Below are positions 33,472-46,069 of a DNA stretch of 64,000 bases, piece after piece. The position numbers and the translations under genes were made by a program. The notes under the pieces are model-generated. The model did no database searches. It was not told where the DNA came from and was given only the letters and a program-made list of their open reading frames with translations. How positions within the stretch are numbered: position 1 is the first letter of the stretch; each line of letters begins with the position of its first letter. Origin of the DNA: Clarkia xantiana subsp. parviflora (lineage: Eukaryota > Streptophyta > Magnoliopsida > Myrtales > Onagraceae); assembly GCA_036873135.1 (NCBI GenBank), contig JAPTYO010000009.1:30339756-30403755 (forward strand), read 5' to 3'.

Positions 33472-34979
33472 ATAATGTTGATGGATAATATAATAAATAA
33501 GAAAATACAGTAATAATTTATTAATAAAATAATAAATTGAGTTCGCCTACCATAAGTAAAAAAAAGTATTATGAAATTTATTTAAAGTTTATAATTTTCA
33601 AAATTGATCATTTGAGTTCTAAATATTTTCTTTTTATTATTTTTAAACTAATAACTTAGGCCCCTTTGCAGTTTTAAGCCTGTTCAAATGTTCTGTTACA
33701 CTATAGTAAAATAAATAATTTGAACTTCTACAAGAATTTCTGGAGGGTATTTTCAGGTCAAACTCCTATAATGCAGTTGACGCCTGAAGACAAACATAGA
33801 GAGCATATAAGAACATCATGTATTAGGTCTACTCATATTTAGATTGATATAATACATTTATCTGATTGTTAGTATGGCAAGAGCTTAATTAAGTAAAAAG
33901 ACAATATGTATATTGTGAAAGTTCATATTCGTGTATATTAAATTAGGTTGTAATACACTTGCCTCATCACATGTTTAAAAATTAAAACGAAGAAAATCAG
34001 AACAAAATTTCACATTTTTACATATTAACGATTATAGTTTAAACAAGTCGCCCCGCGCTACCGCGGGGTCAGCACTTAATATATAATAATTTGGATGCAA
34101 TTAGGATACTAATTTGGCTGCTAATTTTGTATCACATCAACAATCTTTTTTCTGATTGGCTCTTGATTTTCACGTGTCATTTCCCCATTCAATTTAGTGC
34201 TTAATTATATTTCTTTCATCGGTTATGCCCATCTAGCGTTTTAGAATCTCCTCCTCTTCCATGGGCTCATATGATTCGCGATCTTGTTCTTCAATTTCTC
34301 TGTCAGGATGCCGTTTTAATATAGATCAGGCCTTACAGGAGCGAGAGCAGCCATGTTACAATAGTGTTTTAATTATTCTCTTCACTGCTCAATTTTCTCT
34401 CCCTCGGTGGTGGCGAAAGATGAACAGAAACACAATTAACTAGATTTGGTGAACGTGACATTGCACGACAACGTTTAATCTTTGCAGGTCGTGATTAGGC
34501 CAGAAGTGACAGTCGGAGAACTGTTTTCGGTTTCCGTGAAGGAAAGGCGGCGTCCGTTCTTGTGCACCGTCCATCATTCCTGGTACTGATTTCCATTACT
34601 CACAATTCTGCTTAGAAAGTAAGATCCCCATGTTTCCCCACTTTCTTCAATCCAATTCAGTTACATTAAAGGCTGTGTTGATCTATTTTTTTGACTTGGT
34701 CATTCGATTGTTCAAACAAGTTTAAACAGGGAGAAGAAGCAGGGCCTACCTCCAGTTCAATTCAACCTTTTACTTTCTCGCCCAAGTTCCTCTTTCCTTC
34801 GGTTCCAGTTAAGTTCGTCTTCCTTCAACACTCTATTCATTCGTACACAATTTGTAATCTCATGTGGCTGAATTCAAAATTTTGGAGCAATCTACCATTG
34901 TTTTAGCATCTTGCTTTTGCAGAGTTCAACTTTAGAATTTTGGAGCAATCAAACATTGTTTGATTTCAAATTTTTTTCC
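33472..34979. other. Unassigned DNA, possibly Helitron-related
   Basis: Mostly AT-rich. At 34053-34070 a perfect hairpin CCCCGCG-CTAC-CGCGGGG stands out, similar in style to Helitron 3' hairpins, but no CTRR end follows. 34200-34620 is less AT-rich and has short open stretches (for example VVIRPEVTVGELFSVSVKER near 34490, directly after a CTTTGCAG acceptor-like site) that may be captured gene pieces. Confidence 0.3.
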
Positions 34980-34989
34980 CTTCAATAAA

Positions 34990-35280
34990 CCACTATGGTG
35001 TAACGTATAGTCGGTGAGTCTGTCTTTATCAAAGTTCACTCCGTGAATTTGGGTATATCTTTTCGCATTTATTCGAGTTTTGCACCACTCGAAATTTCCA
35101 CCAGAAGTGAATTCTAAGATTTCACTTTCTAGTTCTGTAGTTAACAGATAAATCAACTAAAGAATAAAACTGAATTAGTTCTTATTTAGGCAATTTCATC
35201 CTCCATTGTTTTCCTCCATTCCCTCGTTTTGAGGTCCTTCCATTGCTTGATGAACCGTTACTGGTTCAAGAACGAATACC
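34990..35280 (-). pseudogene. N-terminal RT fragment of copia B
   Basis: Minus-strand blocks FIKQWKDLKTREWRKTMEDE and RINAKRYTQIHGVNFDK correspond to the start of a copia reverse transcriptase domain. Stops and frame changes separate them. Confidence 0.55.
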
Positions 35281-36921
35281 AAGATGTGTAACACATATTT
35301 ATTTGATGGGACACTTCTGGAAAGAAGTTCGTTGCCTTTGAGTATGTCTAGGCACGTTAATCCCATGTTTTAGTCTGATCGTTACTCCCACTCGGAATAA
35401 TGCTTCTTATCGGGGCATTACTCCCACTGGGAACAATGGTGGTGGTTGAACTTACTTGGAATATCCTCTCGGTCTCGGGTTTTTACCTCCGAGATATATT
35501 CCTCGATCACTAGGATCTGGAACCAAGTTGGTTATTCCACTCCCACTAGGAAAAATGGGTAGTTGAAATAGTTCATTATCATGATTATCAGGTCCAACTT
35601 GATTCGCATTTTGAAATTTAGTGATGATTATGTGTGAGGGGGAGTGAGCCCTCTCACTGGATTTATTATGAAGACGTTTCCATCATCATTTACCAAATCA
35701 ATCACTTATGCTATATCAATTCTCCCACACGAAGTAAGTGAGACCTGAGAATCTTCATCAACCATCTGTTAACTCAGTTAGTACTAGCTTGTTTCGTTCT
35801 GCAAAGCATCGGAAATACATCATCAAACCTTTATAATGTGCCATGTTTGACCATGAAACCATTGTTTCAAGCTAATTTTAAAACTCGTATTCTCCGAGAG
35901 TAGTGCCTACTCTTAATAAATACTCGTTTTAATGGGAAAATTAACGCGTCTTTGTGATAAGGTTTTACCCGAATCATTCATTAGCTTTTATGGTAACGCG
36001 TTAACCGATTTTGTCAGAACATAGTGTTTTACATTAATGTGAGTTAAATTAATCTCATCCCGCATGAACAATTAATGTGTAACTCTAACATTATGTAATT
36101 ATGCACTATGTTTCTTGAAGTGTTTAATGAATGCTTTTAGCCAAACTTTTCGTTCAAGGCTAATGGTGTGAGAGTCGTTTTACCGACTACTTCTTTTCGT
36201 TTATTTAACTTATCCATAGATTTATCTATCTTATGGACCATGCATATAAGCTGTCGCTTTTAATGCCATGGTTGATATTCTAATTAGATTGTAGTAGCTG
36301 GAAAACTTACATAAAATCTAAGTAGTTATCAATGAGTTATATCTGAAGGTTTACAAACGAAAATTCTGCATTCACAAAAATACTTGATTATTAAATTCGT
36401 ATTCTAAAACGATATGTCCCGTCTTTCGAGGTGACATGCGCCACGCGCATACCCGGTTAAAAACCGTGGTTTTGAGAATCGTTTGTCTCCAAATTAAAAA
36501 GCAAAATCGGTTTTAAACATGCACATTATTTGGGATACAAACTATCATGGAGTACTTTAAATAAGAATGCAATACTTTGGTCGGTTTCTTTTTGAACTAT
36601 GCAATCGATGGATGTTTGATTATGTGAGCGTTTGTATCATTCATCCATTTTATTGGAAGAACCCTGGATTAGTTGTTCGTTTCTGATTGGACCCATTTGA
36701 CTGGGCCATTTAATTTTGATAAGTAGACCATTGAATGGTTACTACTTTATTCAATAATCCCGAATCACAATTAACTAATGTCAAACATTTATTGATGTAA
36801 TGAGAACTTATAGACATTGGTATGTTAATGAGATACAGAACAAAGCTCTTAGAGTTAAAGAAAAACAAAACTTGAAAGGAAAACTCTAGCCATCTTCACC
36901 GAGTACGCCTGAAAGAAATTC
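35281..36921 (-). other. Decayed copia B interior
   Basis: Matches copia F at 35280-35560 (compare 59440-59740) and copia A at 35990-36760 (compare 7990-8940), so it is copia-derived. No open frame survives. Confidence 0.5.
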
Positions 36922-37741
36922 GGGTTAAAGGTCCTTTTGGTACCACATGTTTGCAAAAATTACACTGTTCATACCACTAGTATTTTTTCGTACCGAATTG
37001 GTACCATATGTTTCCAAACCTTACTGTTTTGGTACCTTCGTTAGGGTTCTGTCAAAAACAGCCGTTAAATGGCATGTGCCATGCACGTGACCAGCCCAAA
37101 ACTTTCAATTTTGTTACAATTTAGTCCATCTAATACATCCCTAACTTTTATTTTGTTCAATTTAGTCCTAAAACTTCAAAACCAAACCATTTTCCCAAAT
37201 TGACCTAGCCATGGGCTAGGTCCGACCCTGGGTCATGGTCGCCGGACCCAGGCGACCCCGACCCAGGGTCGGACCTAGCCCTAGGCTAGGTCCGGCTAGG
37301 TCAATTGGGACCTAGACCCAATTTAACTCAATTGGGGCTAGGTCCCAATTGACCTAGCCGGACCTAGCCTAGGGCTAGGTCCGACCCTGGGTCGGGGTCG
37401 CCTGGGTCCGGCGACCATGACCCAGGGTCGGACCTAGCCCATGGCTAGGTCCGGCTAGGTCAATTTGGGGAAATGGTTTGATTTTGAAGTTTTAGGACTA
37501 AATTGAACAAAATAAAAGTTAGGGATGTATTAGATGGACTAAATTGTAACAAAATTGAAAGTTTTGGGCTGGTCACGTGCATGGCACATGCCATTTAACG
37601 GCTGCTTTTGACGGAACCCTAACGGAGGTACCAAAACAGTAAGGTTTGGAAACATATGGTACCAATTCGGTACGAAAAAATACTAGTGGTATGAACAGTG
37701 TAATTTTTGCAAACATGTAGTACCAAAAGTACCTTTAACCC
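36922..37741. mobile_element. MULE-type MITE, complete
   Basis: The termini GGGTTAAAGGTCCTTTTGG and the complement are flanked by the 9 bp direct repeat AAGAAATTC (36913-36921 and 37742-37750). The two arms are inverted copies over about 300 bp each, with spaced GGTACC words. The core is made of GACCTAGCC/GGCTAGGTC blocks. It is the same family as 19532-22966 and the fragment at 54786-55003. 820 bp, non-coding, inserted in copia B. Confidence 0.92.
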
Positions 37742-37963
37742 AAGAAATTCACAAGTGAATTATATCAGTATACTTATTGAAACAAAACGTTTAACGGTTT
37801 CATATAAGTGGAAAACGAGGCGTACCTTTTACAGTACAGAATCGGTAGCATTTGTCATACTACGATTCTCGTTTGAGGACCAAGTCGATCCCGTTTCCTC
37901 CGCTATTTCCTTTGTCCTCTTGCGATTGTTCACAGGGGAACATGCCAGTCTCCTTTGGTTGCT

Positions 37964-38499
37964 TTACGTGAACAAGTACATAGAATACTTAATTGCTGTT
38001 ATTAAGTATTCTAGTCCAAAGTCATCAGCAAACCAATACATGGGATACCCCTGAGCAATATTGATTATCTTTCTCCAATTGGATCTTTCAATCCTCTGGT
38101 TCGACACAGGTTTCACGCTGGTGTCGTTTGAAAGTAGGTTATCATACTCCATTATCACCTGTCTCGCATCGGCTGCCTTTCCACTTCCGAAATGGAGTTT
38201 CAGGGCAGCCCAAAGCTGAGCAACGGAATAATTGAGTGTGAAGTCCTCTGCAACCTCCTTGTCCAAGCCGCCAAGATCACATCACAAGCTTTCTTATCTC
38301 CCCAACCTATATTCCCAATTCTGGGAATTAGGTTGTTATCTGGCGGTACCATCATCTTGTCTCTTATGGGCATGATGCACATGTGTGCTTCACATGCTAT
38401 AAGTCGTTCTCTCACCATCTCACTCCATGCTTCGTAATCAACACCATCCAAATTGCACGGTTTATAAAAGCGTACCGAACCAGCCATTAAAACTAACAC
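37964..38499 (-). pseudogene. Copia gag of copia B, frameshifted
   Basis: The first frame (38499-38200) opens with GSVRFYKPCNLDGVDYEAWS and includes KKACDVILAAW. The second (38266-37964) continues with VAQLWAALKLHFGSGKAADA. Together they match the intact gag at 9148-9825. One frameshift near 38230 separates them. Confidence 0.6.
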
Positions 38500-39793
38500 A
38501 TAGATTATTATGCAAAGTTAGGAAGACAACGACATTTTAACAGGATTGCAAACATCGGATTATCTATTAAGATAGAATACGACGAATAGTGATCCTTCAG
38601 TCACTAAACCAAACCAACCTTCAGTAAACCGAGGAAGGGGGTGTCGTGAAAGAATTCACACTATTGTTGTTTTCAATCTAATAAATCAGTCTTTTGAAAA
38701 CGGTTATTCTATTGCAAATTACCGGAACGGGAATTTTCAAATAAACATACCCGATCTTGGCTTTCCCAAGACCCTTATGATTTTCTAAAATTATCCGATA
38801 ATTTACGCATGCATATTTATAATTATACTACATCTAGCAAATCATCATACCATGCCATAAATATCGAACACAACATGCTTACGCGTCATGCGTCTAATGT
38901 TCCTAGCATACATAATTCTACGTAAAGTAAATTCTCACATGCGTTCTATCATGAACATCCTAGCATACGCGTCAAAACATGCAACATCATGCATAATTGG
39001 CGACTGGAATTTTCGGTTTTATAAAACGCTTTGAAAATATTAGGGGCTGTTTTTACAATCAATCATGCGAAGTTCTAGACATGGATTCTAGGCACTTTCA
39101 ATCAGCATAGCATGTCTATCCTATTACGCAAACCATATATTTAAATCCCAGAGCTCAATGCTCGCAATATAATATCCAGCTAGCTTGACTAAGTCAAGAC
39201 GACAGTTCTAATTATATCAAAATATATGATGCAGAAAGTAAACAATTGCAAATCAGCCCACTAATTAAATCCAGTCCCAAAAACATGCATATCCGAGATC
39301 CATCCCCATAATCAAAACCAGACATTAGGGTTTTGATTGAAACCGTGAAACACAAACCCTAAGAGCACTGTTTAGGCTAATTTTAAAGTTCGAAAACATT
39401 ATGGATTTAAAATTTGACATCTTATTTTATTGAACAATTTAAAATTTCCCAAAATTTTGAAATTTGGTTTGGTCTAATTTAAAATCCGGTTTTAAAAATC
39501 CAGTTTGGTCTGAACCGGTTCAATAAAATAAGATTGTGATTCGGTTCATCACTCAAAACCGTTTAGGTTAGGTTCAATTTAGTTACTACGGTCCGACCCG
39601 ACCCGATTAGGTTGACTCAATTAAGAAAACCCGGATTGGTTTTATCCATTCCGGTTTAGCAATTGGACCGGCCCATAAACCCTAGGGTTCGGCCGAAATA
39701 TGTCTTGTGGGCTAAGTAGGGTTTTAAAGTCCACTAAAAAACTTAACTTAGCCACCAAGAAATATTAATTATTTAAAATAATTTCTAGTATTG

Positions 39794-39856
<63 letters not shown>

Positions 39857-40591
39857 CGGCACATATATTATTAATATATATAAATATTGTCAAGATTCTA
39901 TCTATAAGATGTAAATCAGTTAACAATATAAACATATATATATAATTTTCGGCCAAATCTCTATATATATATAAATATTGTCAAAAATATATTTAGGGAT
40001 AAAATATATAGACAATATATCTTCTTAATCTTTTTAAGTAACTTAATCCTATCAATATATCTTTATCCCTATTTTTTAGCTATATATATTGATAGTTAAT
40101 ATCTTTTACAATATTATATTGTAAACCTATCCATATTTTTCAACTTATAGATATATAGTTACCTATTAATAAAATTTAAAAATGGCAACATATATATTTT
40201 TATATTAGTGCCGAATTTTTAAGTCTTGGTGACCAAGAATTTTTTTTTTACCTAAAATACCCATAGGGTAATCGGCACAAACACAAAAAGTTGGAGAAGT
40301 TGTCAAATTTTAGGATCAAATGCTACCTTGATCAAGAATCCAAATAGTGTTCTTGATAAAACTCATGGTGTTCTTGAAGATCATGAACATCAAACTTGCA
40401 TTTATCATGAAAAATTCGGTTTTGATATATAAAAACATGTAAATTTCGAAAATTTTAAGTTTTTAAAGATCAAACACATGAAATCTACTTAAAAATTTCG
40501 GATTTTTCATGGTGTTCATGAACATAAAAAATTCGGTTTTTATGAATATCAAGAACATCAGTTTATCAAAAATTTAAGAACTCCTAACCTT
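38500..40591 (-). other. Long untranslated leader of copia B
   Basis: About 2.1 kb between gag and primer-binding site without coding potential. It includes an (AT)n tract (39797-39853) and GGTTCGGCCGAA-type words. The part nearest the LTR matches 10706-11745 in inverted orientation, and the part nearest gag matches 9830-10090. Confidence 0.6.
39797..39853. repeat. (AT)n microsatellite
   Basis: About 28 uninterrupted AT units within the copia B leader. The matching place in the copia A leader (11348-11364) has a much shorter run. Confidence 0.95.
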
Positions 40592-40603
40592 GCTCTGATA
40601 CCA
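40592..40603 (-). other. Primer-binding site (initiator tRNA-Met) of copia B
   Basis: GCTCTGATACCA on the plus strand is the complement of TGGTATCAGAGC and lies one base from the LTR. Confidence 0.9.
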
Positions 40604-40604
40604 C

Positions 40605-41168
40605 TGTTGGATTACGGGGACGTAATACTACGGAATGCTAAACGTGTACTAGAAAGAAATCTAATCTACGCAGCGGAATTAGTACACATACCTTTTAGCT
40701 TTCCTGCCCAAGAACGATGTGGAGGGAGTTCTGATCCTCCAGTCGGAACCACGTGCAAGTTCTTCGTTAGAAGAAGTCTCACGCGATGTAGCTCCACAAC
40801 AAGACCTCTGATCGATTCTTCAACGGAGATGGAACCTCGAACTTGATGTTGGTGGTGCCGAAATATTAGACTAGGGTGACAAGTTTTCTCAATGGAGATC
40901 CTTGTTCTTAATTGTGTGTTTAAACCCTTAGGAGTCACCCCTATATATACTATTGGGTGGAGTTTCCAAAAGGCAACTCCAACCAATGTGGCACTAGAGT
41001 TTCGGCCGAACGATGCATAATAAGGGGGAAGGCCCATTTTGGGCCTCCCTTGTCAATTACTAATTGGATTTGGCCCAATTAGCCCAGATTGACAATTACC
41101 TAATTAACTTAGGTAATTCCCTTAATTAACGGGCTCCTATTACGGCGCCACGTCACCATATGCTAACA
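40605..41168 (-). repeat. 5' LTR of copia B
   Basis: On the minus strand it starts TGTTAGCATATGGTGACG and ends AATCCAACA. It is the same family as the LTR at 10094-10692. 564 bp. Confidence 0.85.
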
Positions 41169-42393
41169 CACATATGGGTTTCAAACTGGAGAAGTCTGTC
41201 GATTGAAGAAATCACTCTATGGACTCAAACAGTCACCCCGAGCTTGGTTTGGCAGGTTTACTGTAGCAATGAAGAGATATGGGTTCAAACAGAGCAATTC
41301 CGATCATACTCTGTTTCTCAAACGAAGATATAAACTCGTAACTTGTTTGATTATATATGTTGATGACATGATCATTACAGGAGACGATGTGGAGGAGATA
41401 TCAAGGTTAAAAGAGAGCTTGTTCAAAGAGTTCGAGATGAAGGACTTAGGGAGGCTAAAGTACTTTCTAGGAATTGAAGTACTAAGGTCAAAACAAGGGA
41501 TATTCATCTGCCAAAAGAAGTATGTCTTGGACTTGCTAGCAGAAACGGGAATGATCGATTGCAAACCCGCAGACACCCCGATTGTGGTGAACCATAAACT
41601 CCAGATAGTTGAAGGAGCGAAAATGGCAGACGTGGGAAGATATCAAAGGTTAGTGGGAAAGCTTATATACCTATCACATACACGCCCAGATATCGCGTAT
41701 GCGGTAGGAGTAGTAAGACAGTTCACGCATCATCCTCAAGAAGAGCATATGGAAGCTGCTCGTCGAATTGTAAGGTATTTGAAGGGAACAACTGGTCACG
41801 GGGTACTGTTCAGACCAAATGTACATTTAAGAGTACAATGTTACACCGACGCAGACTGGGCAAGTAATCTCGTTGATCGAAAGTCATATGAATACTTCAC
41901 CATGGTTGGCGAAAATCTAGTTACCTGGAGAAGTAAGAAACAGAAGGTAGTTGCACTGTCGAGTGCAGAAGCAGAGTACCGAGCAGTGGTACAAGGACTT
42001 AAAGAAGTGTTATGGTTGCAAAAGTTGCTCACTGAGATTGGTTTTTCTCCATCTGAACCAATTAAGATCATGTGTGACAATCAAGCAGCCATTCGCATCT
42101 CAGAGAATCCAGTGCACCATGATCGTATGAAACATGTGGAAATCAATAGGCACTTCACTAAGGATCATATAGATAGTGGTGTTGTTGAGTTACCATTTGT
42201 ACATTCCGTAGATCAGCTAGCTGACATATTAACAAAGACAGTGAATGGAAAAGCATTTCATAAAGTTCTGGACAAGTTAAGCATTGGTGATCCCACTACT
42301 CAACTTGAGGGGGGTGTCAGAATACAAATTAGGAAAATAAAATATTACTTTAAGAATTGTTACATTTGGAGTAGATTACCTTTTGTTTAGATT
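41169..42393 (+). pseudogene. Copia C reverse transcriptase (C-terminal part) and RNase H
   Basis: The frame is open from the edge of the inserted LTR. The RT part reads TGEVCRLKKSLYGLKQSPRA, then CLIIYVDDMIITGDD with the catalytic YVDD. RNase H follows with YTDADWASN, VALSSAEAEYRAVVQG, MCDNQAAIRIS and QLADILTK. A methionine at 41203 would be an internal start. The N-terminal RT, integrase and gag are missing because copia B abuts here. The frame runs into the 3' LTR and stops at about 42388. The surviving 400 codons have no stop, which suggests a fairly young element. Confidence 0.85.
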
Positions 42394-42512
42394 ACCTTAT
42401 GTATTAGTTTCTTTATTTGTCATTAAGCTTCCTATATCAACTATTGTAATCAGAATAATAATATATCGAAAATTACAAGTTATCATATATGTTCCACGAG
42501 ATTTTTCTATCA
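42315..42512 (+). repeat. Probable 3' LTR of copia C
   Basis: A polypurine tract CTTGAGGGGGG is followed by TGTCAGAATACAAATTAGG. The likely end is TTTTCTATCA at 42512, giving about 198 bp, a normal size for this copia type. The right boundary is tentative because no second LTR is available. Confidence 0.55.
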
Positions 42513-43442
42513 AATAGATCAACACTTACCAAATCATATATATATAAGAAGTCAAATGTGGTTCTTGAAGTTTGATCTCTTACAGATAACATGTTACTCA
42601 TCGTCCAATATTTATGGACTCAAACTATATTAATTTAGTTATTCTATTTGTCAATTCAACAACATTGTGTACAACCTAATTAGTAGTTAAATAAATACTT
42701 GATGTAATTATAAGTATAAACTTTATATTTTTGTGATTTAAATTTTTCTTTAATGTTATCAAATTTTGTTGATATTATGGTATAAAATTGCATGAAAAGT
42801 GTATAATTACGTTTCCACGGGTCAAACTTGCCCATCGATGACTCTAAGTGGTTAATTGCAAATTTACATTCTTGACACCTCAAGTTAAATAGTTAAATAC
42901 AACTGAGTCGTCAATGACCCACGTAATGCTCGACCCAACTCATTCATAGATCTAATTGTAAGGCTAACTTAGTACAATAACTGAAGACAGTAGTTAATTT
43001 TGTACTTAATCCTATTATATTTTTCACATTTTGATTTACGTTGTGTCGTTCTTCTCTATCACATGGATTCGATTCTCAGAACGAATTAACTTGCCTATAT
43101 TGTATTTTGATTAATTATAAATATTAATAAACTTAAGATAAATTATGTATTTTATAATTTAGATGAACAATGCGTGTGTAACGCACGCGTTAACAATGCG
43201 TGTGTAACGCACGCGTTAATAAATAGTATACGGTTATACAACTGGTGTACACAACTTGACTCAAAAGAAGAGGGTAAACAGAGGTGTTGGTACAGTCGCG
43301 TAAAATGGCATCAACACAACCAAACAAAAATCATTATTTTCAGCGGGTACATACAAATTTTATTGACAAATTCATCACTCCCACCCAGTGTGGGCCACAG
43401 AGATTTGAATTGCTTCACAAAAATGGGGTTGTTATTATGTCG
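42513..43442. other. Intergenic DNA downstream of the lipase gene
   Basis: AT-rich. A 25-28 bp tandem duplication with the hairpin GCGTGTG-TAA-CGCACGC lies at about 43170-43220. 43223-43442 probably includes the lipase 3' UTR. No other gene seen. Confidence 0.4.
43171..43220. repeat. Tandem pair of hairpin units
   Basis: AATGCGTGTGTAACGCACGC occurs twice in tandem. Each copy can fold with a TAA loop. The same hairpin word occurs at 61465-61480 and 61512-61530. Possibly Helitron terminus remnants. Confidence 0.6.
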
Positions 43443-46069
43443 TCACAGTAGTGTATCTCGTTGGAGAACAAGTTCTCCTGATTCGTCCTTTGTGAATAAC
43501 TTGTTCACCACTTCATCCCAGTTGGTTTTCTTCTTCTTATTCTTCTTCTCACCGGCAGCTGCTTCTTCTGACTTACATTTATTATTCTCCAATTCTGCTG
43601 CTGCTGCTGTCTCTGCTCCTGCACTTGCACTTGCACTTGCACTTGCAGAAGAAGAGGAAGATGAAGAAGAAGGATTTGGATATGTAGGAATGTCGTCTTC
43701 TTGTTCCGGATTTGAAGAAGGGGAAGCCACGGCGTGAGGAACGTTCAAGCTTACAGCTCTCTCCAATGCATCTTTGTGCTCCTTTTCCAGAGTCTTCACT
43801 CTCTCTATCTTCTGCACCTTTGGGGCTGTCATTCTTCCACTGCTCTCCTCCTTCAATCTCTGCAGTACAACACACCAACTTCAACTTACTACATTTTCAA
43901 TTTCAGATACCAAACCAACATAATCATACCTGATAAGCCTTCTCAGCTTCTCTTTCTATCCATATAATCGCATGATCTGATGTCGCATTACATGACAGCA
44001 CAATATGCTCAAACCGACCATCCACAGGAATAGCTGTCCTCACTTCTGGCGCAAACCTCCCGCATCTGATAACAACTACTCTCTTAGTAAATAACTCTCT
44101 CTACTTATTCACTAACTTATTAATTTCACCTGCAAAATTTTCTTTCAACAATGTGATACATCCTTCCTGGTGCATAAAGCCTTCTTGGGTCCTTGAGCTT
44201 TCTCTCCTCTGGAATAAAAGTATCCCTCAAACAAACCAGAAACAATAAACAGGGCAAGCTGTTCGTCCAAACCATCAACACCCCAGTCAATCATCTCAAT
44301 TCTATTCTATTCTATACAACTAAATAAAGGATATCTAGCAAAGTAAACAACCCATGTCGTCATCACTTTTAGTGAGGGATACTTACCAAAATATTGATTT
44401 AAATATATCCTCCAATGGCGTGGCTGTTCTCGGTAAAAAATCATCCTGGTAGAATCAAAAGGCCTACTATCATGAAACTATTACCTTTTTTCCAATGGTA
44501 AGTTCATAAACAAGGTACCAAGGGGTAACTAACAATTCATCAACCATTCGTTTAAAAATAAGTGAATCTCAGGAACAAACAAACAAGATTGGCAGAAACA
44601 CAGGCATATACTCATTTCGTATAGATCTTGAGTGCAATCCACAGTCCACAATAAAAGCAGAAGAATACCAAATAGAGCATATACATTTCCTGATTGATGG
44701 TTTTGATCAAGACTTGCTTTACAGGGTTTATCAAGATTTGCTTTCTCTTTTAGGGAAAGCAAAAGATAAGAAAACAAAGTCTATCTTCTATAAACTTTCT
44801 TTCTCGACATATCTAGCTGTTTCAGTTTTTCCTCTGGTCCTAAGAATTGAAACTCATAATTCCTGTTACTAGCTTCCCCTAAAATTTGGAGATAAATAAA
44901 TAAACCAGCAGATCCTATATAAAAGAGAGTGGTTCACCAACCTCCTAATAAACAGTTGCCTCTCATTCCTTATGGATATAGGGGAATCTAAACTTTGAGA
45001 CAATGTAAAACCAAGCTCTTCCCGATACCAGTCTTAGTATAACAGAGTTGATTGACAGACAGACATCTTCCAAAGCTGATATACACACACACACAAAAAA
45101 ACTTACTGTAATTTCAAATGAAACTTTTGTAGTTCAAGCTGCTGTTCGAGAACTATGAGCTGAGTTTAAAAAGAAAATCTAATAGGGACGCAACGCAAGG
45201 AGCAGGTATTCTCATATACCAGATGATTTCCCTTTTTCTGTTCAATGTTTCTGTACTTGTCTTTTAATGAACCAACAAATTCTTGGCTAAAACTAATTGA
45301 AATGAACTGAATTGATGGAGTTCATGCTAAGTTGCAATAAATTTTCAGTTACAGTAGTAGTATAGTATACCTGCAAGATTATGGAGTGAATTACATCAGC
45401 GTACTTGACAGCCAAGTTAAGCGACATACACCGAGCTGGAGCTACTGCGTAACACCTCATTTTGTTTCTCGGAATCCCACCCAACTTGTCCCTGTGATTC
45501 ACCACAATCACTGTAAGTAGCGCCGCCACACCCGATCCAAGCGAATGGCCCGCAAACACCATATCGTAATCACACCCATTCTCCATCCACAGTCCCTTGA
45601 GCGTCTCTGACTCTTCGTTTAGCAGCCAAATCGCCGATTTCAGCAGGCCGTAATGGACATACCCGCCGTCAAACATTTGCATCCCCAGGCGGTTGTTGAG
45701 CAGCAATTTGTAGTCGCTCTCCTTTGCGAGATTGAGGCCACGGATGGCTAGGACTATCTCTCGGTGATCGTGATCAACGTATATAACGTATGGGGGAGCG
45801 CGCCCTTGAGTATTCTCGTAAGTGACGCGCTTGACGACACAGTTGGGATCGAGGCGGTAGCCGCCGGACGGAAAATACTGTGGGTTATGGAGATCTGGTT
45901 CATAGACAGCGAGGATGATACGGCAGATGCGCGGAACGGACTCGAACTCGTCGGGTGTGGCGAGGGCCCAGGTAACGCTGTCGTCGGAGCCCACATAGGT
46001 GCAGCGCTTCCAGACCCAGCGAGCAAAGCCAAGAACAAAGACGCATTCGACGCCGCAAGCTACAGACAT
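43443..46069 (-). CDS. Class 3 lipase (DAG-lipase-like / calmodulin-binding heat-shock protein type), five exons
   Basis: On the minus strand the exons are 46069-45371, 44445-44387, 44258-44130, 44065-43930 and 43859-43443, all with GT/AG borders and matching phase, giving 479 residues. Residues 20-130 form the Lipase_3 N-terminal region. The nucleophile elbow FAGHSLGSG (Ser near residue 178) is followed by VAPARCMSLNLAVKYADVIH. Later exons carry DDFLPRTATPLEDIFKSIF, RRLYAPGRMYHIVERKFC and IPVDGRFEHIVLSCNATSDH, which match the plant At3g14075-like family. The tail has a Ser/Ala tract and ends WDEVVNKLFTKDESGELVLQ. Likely hydrolyses mono- or diacylglycerols at membranes; calmodulin binding is known for a tobacco relative only. 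It appears intact. Confidence 0.88.
43618..43650. repeat. Hexanucleotide coding repeat in the lipase tail
   Basis: CTTGCA units occur four times in tandem on the plus strand, encoding alternating Ala-Ser on the minus strand, next to a Ser-coding run. Likely length-variable between alleles. Confidence 0.75.

Larger units (their letters stand above)
34980..41168 (-). mobile_element. Copia element B, minus strand, 3' truncated
   Basis: Read right to left: 5' LTR (41168-40605), primer-binding site (40603-40592), a long untranslated leader (40591-38500), gag (38499-37964), spacer and decayed pol (interrupted by the MULE-MITE at 36922-37741), and the start of RT (about 35280-34990, with AKRYTQIHGVNFDK). 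The 3' half of pol and the 3' LTR are missing. The right edge lies exactly against the RT gene of copia C. Confidence 0.7.

Noticed and set aside
43171..43220. Telomere-like or rho-independent terminator hairpins
   Set aside because: Eukaryotic context and no telomere unit; the hairpin word fits a transposon terminus better.
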